A stretch of DNA of 64,000 bases from Zygnema circumcarinatum (Eukaryota; Streptophyta; Zygnematophyceae; Zygnematales; Zygnemataceae), in the NCBI GenBank assembly GCA_037447605.1, contig CM074804.1, forward strand, positions 96,629 to 160,628, written 5' to 3'. A program made the position numbers and the translations under genes. The notes under the pieces were generated by a model, which did not search any database, was not told the DNA's origin, and saw nothing but the letters and a program-made list of their open reading frames with translations. Each line of letters opens with the position of its first letter. Position 1 is the first letter of the stretch. Positions 35,885 through 50,652 of the stretch are shown here, one piece after another.

Positions 35885-35950
35885 GCCCCTGCTCAGACCT
35901 GTTCCATACCAACGTGGGTACTTACGAAACACGTCGTCATGCATCGCAAC
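35885..35950 (-). promoter_or_regulatory. Candidate SECIS element (3' UTR of thioredoxin reductase)
   Basis: On the minus strand, about 210 nt after the reductase stop, a hairpin has SECIS features. ATGA (35940-35937) is followed by a 13-nt stem arm and then AA (35923-35922). The opposite arm returns to TGAG (35895-35892), supplying the GA of the non-Watson-Crick quartet. The arms pair GACGTGTTTC with GGAACAGGTC with one mismatch and one wobble. A ministem TACC/GGTA after the AA fits a type 2 SECIS. The lower helix is weak. Only one other ATGA occurs in the first 500 nt of the 3' UTR and it has no matching partner. Confidence 0.6.
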
Positions 35951-36150
35951 CTTTCCCCTGCCAAAGCTCTCCGCTCGGTACAGAAGGCCCGCTGTCCGCT
36001 CCGTTCACAGCAACTCTCTCACGGAGGACGGTCTTCTCTCTCTATCTCCCAAGAAGACACTCTCACTCAGAGCCGAGCGTGAGTGAGAGAGAGACAGAGA
36101 AACCGCCAATGAGTGAGGAGGATGCCGTGACCGGTGACGTGACAGCGGGC

Positions 36151-41413
<5,263 letters not shown>

Positions 41414-42349
41414 CGCCTCTGCCACTGAGAATCCGCCGCTCTCACGTGTGAATCAACCGTATCAAGAAAACCGAGAACCATCAACATCCAAAATAATCTT
41501 CACCTCCTACATTACCACTTATTTAATAAACCCTAATAAAAAACTTTAAAAAAATAGAAGACGCACCTCTAACAAAACCCCTAATTCTGACGCCCTGAAA
41601 CTTGCTTTAACACCGCTGTTTAATTCCCATTAATTATTTCAATTTCCCCGCCCCCCCCTTCCCCTCCCCCTCCCCCCCCCCCCCACTTCCATTCCTTTCA
41701 GTTTAAAGGTGCGGAGGCCGCACCCGTTCCCATGGCGCGTCGCCCACCAATCACATCCCTCCCGCCAGCATGCGCGACGACCTGCGCCAGCCGCCACGTG
41801 GCCCGAGCACGGGCAGTCTGCCGGAGCAACAGGATGCCTCACCCGGCCCCGCCCGCTGATCGATGCGGCCGGGAAGTCCCTCGACCCGCAACCTCTGACG
41901 GCGCAGGCGGCAGACTCGCCCCCCCTCACCCGAAACCCTCCCTCTCTCCCTTCCTCCCTCTCTCTCTTCCTTCCTCCCCCTCTCTTCCTTTGCCTACGAT
42001 AATGTTGGAAGGAAGCCTTTATATGCGCTACGCCCTCGATGTACGCACTGTACGGACTGTCAGCTAAAGAACAACCGAACGCCCGCTGGAAACTTCACGA
42101 TGACGTCATCGAGTACCTTCGCAAAACGACAGCGTCGTGTTGCGACCGTACGGTCACTGAAAGTACAGTACAGTACTGTACCTTTTGGTTTCGTACCGTA
42201 CGGTACCCCAACTGTTGGTTCAGTTCAGCTCCATCAAACTGTACGGGTGGGAACCGCATGTGTCTCTCTGTGGCGCTGCCGCATGGCCACTCGTCCCCCC
42301 AACACGTGCGAACCGCCGCCCCCCTCCGGCCGGGGAGGACAGTCATCTC
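41414..42349. other. Upstream region of thioredoxin reductase, to the retrotransposon insertion
   Basis: Holds the presumed promoter (minus strand), a C-rich run (41646-41686) and, at 42120-42240, closely spaced GTAC-centred palindromes such as CAGTACAGTACTGTACC and CGTACCGTACGGTACC. No gene is supported. ATCTC at 42345-42349 is the left target-site duplication of the copia element. Confidence 0.5.
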
Positions 42350-42664
42350 TGTTGAGAATCCGACATTCTCAGTTTTGTCGTACTATTTTGTCGTTTTCCC
42401 AGCCACGTGTACTTACACCTGGCTGTCCTTTTAGCTTGTACTTTCACTGTTAGTTTAGTTGTGCCTTTGCGGCTCTGTGCTTACACCCAGCCGCCCTTAC
42501 TCAGGCTAGTTCCACACTCTTTTGTCGTGTAGCTCTAGCCGCAATGTATATAAAACAGATTAGGACATTGTACTTTTTACCACGTTAATCACACATCTGT
42601 CTTTTGTGTCAACTCTCTCTGTCCTCACTTTGATCGTACAATGTCCACTCCGTCTTTTTCAATA
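42350..42664 (+). repeat. 5' LTR of the copia element
   Basis: Begins TGTTGAGAATCC and ends TTTTCAATA. It contains a TATA-like TGTATATAAAAC (about 42545-42556) as its likely promoter, and an ATG at 42641 that opens Gag inside the LTR. Confidence 0.96.
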
Positions 42665-45600
42665 GGTTATGGGCCCACTCATGCCTCAAATGCGCTTGAA
42701 AAATTTGATGGGACAAACTAGCCGCGACTGGAAGTTTTTCGTGCCAGCAGCACTGAGAAGAGAATCTGTAGTGCAATAGATTCTTGGATGCACTGGGGCC
42801 GCATGCGCACGCCGCTTACACTCCACCGCCGGCCAGCGGCGCCTTGGCTGCAGCGCTGAGAAAGGAGATAGCGATGGGCCGAAAAGCGTATGAGAAGTAC
42901 GTTTTCTCCGCGCATCACACTTTCGGCATTGGCGCGGTCTCGCGCTGGGGACGTCGTGGCGCCACCAGCTCCCGGCGCTTGGACTCTTGGGCCAATGCGT
43001 GCGAACCTCGAGGAAGTGGTCTCACAAACTCCGTTTGCGGCGTGCCTTCACTAACTGCGTAAAGGAATCCTCTGAAACCATGCTGACATATACTGACCGC
43101 GTCAAATCCTTTGCTAGACGGCTTCGCAGCATTGATTGCGTAGTTCATGATGATGAGATCATCTGTAATCTTTTAGGCGGGCTGCCCGACTCTTTCCGGT
43201 CCTTCATCTCGTCCATTGATGCTGCCTCGATCTCACTAACCGTCGCTGATCTGACCGACCTTCTTTTGAACGAGGAGGAAAAAGATTCCACCCCCTCCAG
43301 ATCCTCCCACGCGTCCGCGCTTTTCGGATCTGGTCCTCCACCGCCCAAGTCTCCTGGCGCCCTCTTTTGTCGGTATTGCAAGGAACAGACTCACGTAAAG
43401 GACAACTGTCCCGCTCTGGCCAAAAAGGAGGCGCGCCGACTTTTGCCGCGCCCGTCCGTACCTCCGCCCGCTGGCGCGGCAAATATCGCGGCGCCCTCCG
43501 ATTTGGCCCCTGCGATTCGGTCCCCCGCTGAACCTGTCGTACAGCTTACGTGGCCACCCTCCCTCACGTTCCCTACCGCTCCCTTGGTCCCGCCGCCGCC
43601 GCCCGCCGTACACCCCTCTCTTCACCCCGGCTTCCCCCCCCCGGCCGGCCCGCCTCCCACCCCGGGTGTCGTCTATGGTGCTCCCGAGTTCGGTCACGCT
43701 TTTCTGGCCGCGGACCCTTTTGGGTATGACCCTTCTCTCCCTGACTCCACTTGGCTTATTGACTCGGGTGCCTCCCATCATCTAACTTTTCGTCGTGACT
43801 GGTTCTCTCGGCTCTCTCCCCTCCCTCTCCCCATGACCATTTTCTTAGGGGATAACCGCTCCTTGACTGCCACGCATGTCGGCCAGGTTTCCACTCTAAT
43901 TGACGGCCAGCGCTTCATCATCGATGACGTCTACCTGGTGGATGGCCTCGCGAAGAATCTGTTTTCAGTAGCCTCCATCCTGATTTTAGGCATTTCAGCT
44001 CTTTTTAGGCCAGACGGGGTTACTTTCTTCACCCCAGACGCTGTAGTTGGGCACGGCCGCAAAACCGGCCGCTTGTTTTCCCTTACATCTTTTGCAGCCT
44101 CCCTTGGGCACGCCCATGCTCACACCACTGACCCCCCCCTTAACTATGCTCGGTGGCACCTCCGCTTTGGCCACCTTGCTGAAAGTAGCCTCAGAACTCT
44201 CGGACAGGGCTTAGTGTTAGGTTTAGACTCTTTCTCTACCGACAAGTTAGACTTTTGTTCAGGCTGTATTCAAGGAAAAATGACCAGATTGCCTTTTCCC
44301 TCAAGCTCCACCCTTGTCTCTGAGCCTCTGGCACTCATTCATTCTGATGTCTGTGGCCCTATGCGTGATGTTAGCCTCGGCGGCGCATCATACTTTGTCA
44401 CTTTCATTGACCAAGCGACTCATTTTTCCCATGTTTTTCCCATCGCTCACAAGTCTGACGTTTTCTCCCGCTTCCAAGAGTTCAAAGCCCGTGCAGAGAC
44501 CCTTCTCGGTCGCCGCATCAAGACCCTTCGCACTGATAACGGCGGCGAGTTTATGTCCACCGCCTTCTCCAAATACCTTCGCCTTCACGGCATCACCCAT
44601 CAGACTACCGCTCCCTACACCCCCCAGCAAAATGGAGTCGCCGAGCGGTTTAACCGCACCATTCTCGACATGGCTCGCTCTATGCTTCATTTTGCCGACC
44701 TCCCTATGGCCTTCTGGGCGGAAGCCATCTCCACGGCCACTTACCTTCGGAACCTTTCCCCCACCTCTGCCCTTCCTCACAGCACTCCCTACGAGGCCTG
44801 GCAGGGCGGCAAGCCCTCCGTCTCCCACCTCCGTATCTTTGGCTGCGAGGCCTGGTACAAAGATCTCGTCCAGTCGTCTGGCAAATGGGGCCCGCGGGCC
44901 GTACGCGGCATTTTTCTTGGCTACGCGCTTACGTCCAAGGCCCTGCTCGTGTCTGGTGTTGTCGCGACAAATCAGATTGTACTTTGTAGCGGCGTGGCAT
45001 TTAATGAGGCTCCTCGTCGCGAGCTTCATTACCGCCACAGCGCCTTACGGCCATTACACCCGCCCGACTTCACTCCCACGCCCGAATCCCAATCTTGCGC
45101 GTGCAGTTTACGCCTCGTGACCGTTGGATATGTTCCCTCCCAGCGGGCGCTCCCCATTGGCGCCGACGGTTTCTGTCCCGCCCGGTCGCGCTCCCCTTCC
45201 CTCCCGCCGGTGCCCTGCGTCCCCTCCGTCGACCCCCCCCTCCCCGCTCCCCCCTCCCCTGCGTCCTCTCTGCTTTCGGCCCTCCCTCTGCACCTGTTCC
45301 GGAGGGAGCTTTCCCTCACCCGAGCGGACGCGGACCCCTTCCTCGCCCTACGAGGGCCCCCCTCCCTTTTTCCCCTCGCCTTCTCGGCCTACCCGACTCC
45401 CTCCCCGCTTCACCCGTCGCGGCCTCCCACGCCACCCCGCCCCTCCGGCTGGCTCTCCCTGGAGTTCCCCGGCCACCTTATACTGGCGCTCCTTGATGTG
45501 ACCGATGGAAAAGTGCTCGACAACTGCCGCCCGTACCTCGCCTTTCCTCGCCCATGGCCTTCATACGCCTCCTCGTCACGCCCCCCCCTACTTTTCTTGC

Positions 45601-47139
45601 CGCCCGCCAGCACTACGCCCTTTGGAAAACGCGGCGTGCTGAATTCCTCTCGCTTCAGAAAAACAACACGTGGGACCTTGTCCCCCTCCCACCCGGTCGT
45701 CGCGCCATCGGCTCTAAATGGGTATTTAAAATCAAACAAAAATCCGACGGCTCGGTTGACCGCTATAAAGCCCGTTTTGTAGCCAAGGGGTTCTCTCAGC
45801 TTGAAGGCATCGACTTCACCGAAACTTATGCCCCGGTGGCCAAATTCACCTCCATTCGCGTCCTCCTTGCTCTCTCCGCCACCCACGATTGGGAAATTCA
45901 CCAGATGGATGTCAAAACCGCATTCCTCTACGGGGACCTTCAAGAAACGATCTTTATCGCCCGGCCCGGCGGGTAGCTGTCACTCCGGCGCCCGAACACC
46001 TCTTACGCGCCTCAACAAATCCATCCTCACGACCTCCGGCAAGCACCCGCAGCGTCACGGAACCGCGCACAGATCGCGTCGCGCGCTGCCGCGCGGCTTC
46101 GATATCGGCAGCGATTTCGGCGGCATCTATCTTACCGTGGCGGTCAGACCCTCCTGCGTCCCCTTGCGTTTGCGTTGATGACCTCATTATCGTGGTCCCT
46201 CCCTTTCCCATTTCTGGACGCCAAATGCCTTTTCTCAGCTCATTTTGATACGACGGACTCCTAAAGGACCGTAATGGTGTCTCGGGATTCACGTCATTCG
46301 AGATCGGGCTGCTCGGACCCTTCACCTCAGTCAGGAAAAGTATGTTTCCGATCTCCTTGACCGTTTTGGGATGGCCGCTTGCAACCCCATCTCCACCCCC
46401 CTGGACGCCCACATTCACCTTACCTCCCTTGTGGCTGGCTCCCCCGACCCCACGGAGCATGCCACTTACCGATCCATCGTGGGCTCCCTTATGTATGCAA
46501 TGTTGTGTACCCGGCCGACCCTAGGCGGCCGTCGGGCGGCTAAATAATACCTTCACACGCCCCTCTTACTTGCTCGCCCCAGTGGCGCCAGCGTGTCCAT
46601 GGATTACCGCCGGGCGCAAAGCCACGAGCGCCCACCGCTACTCCTCCCCGGCTCCCCACGCCCCTCGTTGGAATTTATTGTGACTCGGGGCCGGTGACCC
46701 GCTGAAACGTTAGGTTTACTGGCTGCGTGTTTTCTGCAGGCGGTGGCACTTATTTCATGGTCACTCACCGAGGCGGCCTACGGTGGCCACATCTTTATCA
46801 CTGAGCCCGAGTATATGGCGCTCCGCACTTCTTTGCGCGAAGAGGTTTGTTTGGCTCCGATCCCTCCTCTCCAACCTCACCTTCCCTCCCCCTCACGCTA
46901 CCACCGTCTTCACGGACTCTCAAGGTGCCCTTGCCCTCATGCAAAACCCCGTGCACCATCAACGTACCAAACACATCGACATTCAGTTCCACTTCACTCG
47001 GGACAAGATTGAAGACGGCACCCTTACCTTCCTCTACTGTCCTACCGGCAAGCAGACCGCCGATTTTCTTACCAAGGCCTTACATCGGCCGGCTTTTGAG
47101 CTTCACCGCTCTTCTGCCGGACTCCACACTTTCGAATGA
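42641..47139 (+). pseudogene. copia gag-pol, multiply frameshifted
   Basis: Gag opens at 42641 (MSTPSFSIGYGPTHAS) but hits a stop after EKFDGTN. The second frame runs about 42784-43062, and a long frame then spans about 43000-45120. That frame contains the zinc knuckle CRYCKEQTHVKDNC (CX2CX4HX4C), protease active site WLIDSGASHH, the integrase zinc region (H..H..CSGC), and the integrase catalytic D-D-E set in IHSDVCGPM, LRTDNGGEF and QNGVAERFN. RT begins near 45554 (KNNTWDLVPLPPG, SKWVFKIKQK, DVKTAFLYGDL), then breaks up. The RT catalytic VDDLIIV survives at about 46172-46192 in another frame. RNase H is split; its end, TKHIDIQFHFTRDKI to a stop at 47139, is intact. Many single-base indels, so no functional polyprotein. 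Described only, not reconstructed. Confidence 0.9.
42665..42678 (+). promoter_or_regulatory. Primer-binding site complementary to the initiator tRNA-Met anticodon arm
   Basis: GGTTATGGGCCCAC directly follows the 5' LTR. Its reverse complement GTGGGCCCATAACC matches the anticodon stem-loop of eukaryotic initiator tRNA-Met, not its 3' acceptor end. Drosophila copia uses the same kind of internal site with a half-tRNA primer (established knowledge). Gag is read through the site. Confidence 0.8.
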
Positions 47140-47146
47140 GAGGGAG

Positions 47147-47461
47147 TGTTGAGAATCCGACATTCTCAGTTTTGTCGTACTATTTTGTCGTTTTCCCAGC
47201 CACGTGTACTTACACCTGGCTGTCCTTTTAGCTTGTACTTTCACTGTTAGTTTAGTTGTGCCTTTGCGGCTCTGTGCTTACACCCAGCCGCCCTTACTCA
47301 GGCTAGTTCCACACTCTTTTGTCGTGTAGCTCTAGCCGCAATGTATATAAAACAGATTAGGACATTGTACTTTTTACCACGTTAATCACACATCTGTCTT
47401 TTGTGTCAACTCTCTCTGTCCTCACTTTGATCGTACAATGTCCACTCCGTCTTTTTCAATA
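47147..47461 (+). repeat. 3' LTR of the copia element
   Basis: Appears identical to the 5' LTR over 315 bp by direct reading. Followed by the right target-site duplication ATCTC. Its promoter faces the AVT3 gene, whose start codon is about 320 bp downstream. Confidence 0.96.
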
Positions 47462-47783
47462 ATCTCCCCCCCTCCCTCTCTCTTTCTCTCTCTCTGGCGC
47501 CATGGCGAACCTTTTCGCTTTACTTTGCGTTTTGAGAGTCGCGAACACCTAGCAAGCATCAAATAGAGAAATCAATGCGTCGATTGCGTCTCTATGTTTG
47601 GTCAGCAATCAAATTATAAAAATATAGGGCAAAATTAGTGTGCAATTAGGATTCTACAGCGCTAAAAAGCCCTGTGGTGGTCCCAGAATCTCGTTTCAGA
47701 CCTGCTCTCCCTCTCCTCCGTGCCCGCATCCGCTCCCTCTTCGCACCCCACCGCCCCCGCCCCCGGTCGCTCCCTCCTCCGCC

Positions 47784-49851
47784 ATGGACGGCGACGACTC
47801 GGTCCATTACCTCCCGGCGGCCAGCGGTGACGACGCGCGGCAGCAGCATGAGCATGAGCGCAGCGGCGTGGCACATACCTTCAGCAACGTGATCATCTCC
47901 ATATTGGGGGCGGGTGTGCTCGGCCTACCGTACGCCTTCAGCCGCAGCGGCTGGCTCATGGGGGCCGGGGCGGTCTGTCTCTGTGGAGGCATCTGCTACT
48001 ACAGCATGCTGCTGCTGGTCGGCCCAGAAATCTCTTAAAACCTTAAATTTCTGAAACTTTCTTTGTTCTCATGTTTGAAGCCGAAAACATTGCGAGTTTA
48101 TGGCTCTGAAGCGGTGAAGCCAGTTAAGTGATGACATCTGCAGGCCTGAATCCATTTAAGTTCCTCAAGGATATTAGAAATGCAACGCATTGAAACTTTA
48201 AAGAACCCTTCGGAAATTCTGTTTTTTAATAAAATTCCGAACTTGCCAGACTCAAGGCTGCTACATTTGAATGGTCTCTTTGTTTTGACGTTTCTTGAAA
48301 TTTTGAACCTTCGTTTAAATTTATTTTTCATTCCTGAAGCAACGTGAATCGGACACCTCTTTGCCCCTCCTAACCCGAATCCTCCAGCCGCCAGCAGCTC
48401 CCTCTATAAACTTACATTTCCAACCACTTCCCCCTCCTCTCGAACCATTCACAAGCGCAGCCTTTGGGGAGAGAAGAAAGAAACGAAAGAAAAAACCAAA
48501 TAATTTAACCAATCTTTTTTTGAGCGTAACTAAACCAATTTGTATTTGCATGTCTTATTCCACTGCTCCTTGCAGGTGCTCTGCCGTCAGAAGCTCCGGT
48601 CAGCAGGCAATGATAATATTTGGTCTTATGGAGACCTCGGGTTCCATGCATACGGCCGTTCCGGGCAACGGACTGTTGACATTTTTGTCCTTTTATCTCA
48701 AGGCGGCTGCTGCGTTTCCTACCTCCTCTTCATTGGCCAAAATCTCGCATCTATTTTTCGCCTCCCGTGGGCAAGCAAGCCGGCGTTCATTCTGCTCCTC
48801 GCTCCCTTTCAGGTCGTTTAAATTGAAGAAAAAAATAAAGCAACAACAACAGCAATCAACAATGGATTGGCCTTTCCTGCTCCTGCTTCGTTTGCCTTAA
48901 GCAAGAGCATATGTAAGGGAGGCTGTGAGAGAAGCTTGAATGCTACACATAGACTTTAAACTGATAACCTGACGTCATCTTATTTTGTGGCATCAGGTCC
49001 TCCTCGCGTGGGTGCGCTCTCTTGCGGGGCTCGCCCCCTTCAGCATTCTTGCTGACGTCACTAACCTTATAGCCATGGCCATAGTGATTGGGGACGATTG
49101 GGCGACGCCGGGAAAGTTTTCACAAATCGAACCCTTTACGACATTTCAAACCGTGCCTTTCGCCCTTGGAGTTGCCTGCTACTGCTTTGAAGGCTTCTCC
49201 ATGACCCTCCCCCTGGAGGCTTCCATGAAGGATCCTCGCCAGTTCCCAAAAACTCTTGGCTTCGCCATGTTCTGCATCACGGCTCTCTATGTCTGCTTCG
49301 GCATCTCCGGATATGTGGCATTCGGTAACAAAACTGAAGAAATTATCACTTTGAATCTTCCCAATGACTGGACCACCATTGGGGTCAAGCTCGGCCTCTG
49401 CTTCGGCCTCTTCTTCACGTTCCCTGTAATGCTCCATCCAGTATACGAAATATTCGAGCGGTGGCTGCTCGGTTCCATGTGGTTCAAGAAGACTGTCGAA
49501 CCAAATCTTTACATGGAAATCGTTTTCAAAGCCCTCCGGATGGCTGTGGTCCTCCTTGCAGCCGTGACAGCGGTCTACGTCCCCGGGTTTGCGACCTTTT
49601 GTGGCTTCCTTGGAGCCTCGGTCTGTGCTATGTTGGCCTTCGTTCTGCCCTCCGTAATTCACATGCGCATCTTTTGGGCAGATTTGGGGAAGCTCGTGTT
49701 TACCATCGACTTGTTTCTCGTTTTTTTTGGCGTATTGTTTGCGCTGTATGGGACATATGACACCATCGTGGGGATGTATGCGGAGCAGCCTTCGTCACCA
49801 GTTGCGCTGTCCATGGCGAGCACCCCGTTCATGGCGATGGCTCGCATGTAA
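47784..49851 (+). CDS. AVT3: AVT3-type vacuolar amino-acid transporter (AAAP family)
   Basis: A multi-pass amino-acid permease of the AAAP/SLC36-38 family; plant AVT3 proteins export neutral amino acids from the vacuole. Three exons: 47784-48017, 48576-48812, 48997-49851; 1326 nt, 441 aa, phase 0 throughout. The N-terminus is short and acidic, then SNVIISILGAGVLGLPYAFS starts the first membrane helix. YGDLGFHAYGRSGQRTVDIF, CYCFEGFSMTLPLE and GYVAFGNKTEEIITLNLP are family landmarks. About ten to eleven hydrophobic segments are visible. The exon 1 donor (CTG/gtcggc) and exon 2 donor (CAG/gtcgtt) are not strong, but phases and protein alignment support them. The copia 3' LTR lies about 320 bp upstream and could influence its promoter. 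Confidence 0.9.
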
Positions 49852-50652
49852 CTCTAGGAAGTGGTGCAGCAATTTTATATTTCTTCATGAACAGTTGTTT
49901 TGTGAAGGCAATTTTGACTCGAAAGGTAGAGTGTACACTTAGGCATTTGCGGCATTTTTTAGAGAACCTATCTGTGTATATAAACGCGGCAAAAGGCCGT
50001 CGTTTCTCTGACCATAATTGCAATCCCAGTACGCAATTAAATGCCGGCCATTGCTGTGCTCTGACACTGGACTGTGGCATGTACGGTTGCTGCTTTAAAA
50101 TGTGAGACCTGATCTGACGAGGTATGAAGGCATGCTCGGGGATGTGCCAATGTCCGGTTGGAAGCCACAACTAGAAGACAAGATTTTAAGAGGATATGAG
50201 TATCAAACATGCAGGATTCTGCATATGGTGTCCTTTGACAGGTCTGTGACTTTTGCAGTTTGCTTGGATGAGATTTCAACAGCATTGATGGATGGTCTGA
50301 GGAACCTCAGCATCCTCTTCCTGAATTCACTTGAACATAGATCATGCCATGCCATCATGCCATGGCATGGCATGACACATGATGCCAACTAGCTACCATA
50401 TGTGAGTGAGAGAGAGTCCAGTGATACCACAAGATTAATAACCAGCTTTTCACTGAAGTCTGGTTAGTCATCTAACCAGACTAAGTTATCAACAAAGCCA
50501 GAAGACTGGACAAGGAACTGTACGGATGGAAATTCATCTGTACGACTCCGTACAAGGTGCACAGCGGAAGGAGAGAGGCGGGCAGTTAGGGCTAAGGGCC
50601 GACCGTTGGAAGCGCTGAGGGGCAGCTGCAGCTGTGAGCGGAGGCGGCAGCC
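49852..50652. other. Intergenic region between AVT3 and PGK-TrmB
   Basis: AVT3 3' UTR and the downstream gene's promoter. It contains a CATGCCATGCCAT palindrome (listed). No gene recognised. Confidence 0.5.
50343..50374. repeat. Inverted repeat CATGCCATGCCAT, 13-bp arms
   Basis: CATGCCATGCCAT (50343-50355) and its exact reverse complement ATGGCATGGCATG (50362-50374) are separated by six bases. Confidence 0.85.

Larger units (their letters stand above)
42350..47461 (+). mobile_element. Ty1/copia LTR retrotransposon, complete but coding-defective
   Basis: 5112 bp bounded by 315-bp direct LTRs (42350-42664, 47147-47461) that appear identical by eye, and flanked by the 5-bp target duplication ATCTC (42345-42349 and 47462-47466). 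The primer site follows the 5' LTR directly (42665). A polypurine tract GAGAGGGAG precedes the 3' LTR. Internal order is gag with a CCHC knuckle, aspartic protease, integrase, reverse transcriptase, RNase H; integrase before RT makes it Ty1/copia type. The reading frame is broken at several places. It is inserted between the thioredoxin reductase and AVT3 genes, in the orientation of AVT3. Confidence 0.97.

Noticed and set aside
44314-45120. 268-codon plus-strand frame and 216-codon minus-strand frame inside the retrotransposon
   Set aside because: Shadow frames of the integrase region, which is clearly coding in the third plus frame.
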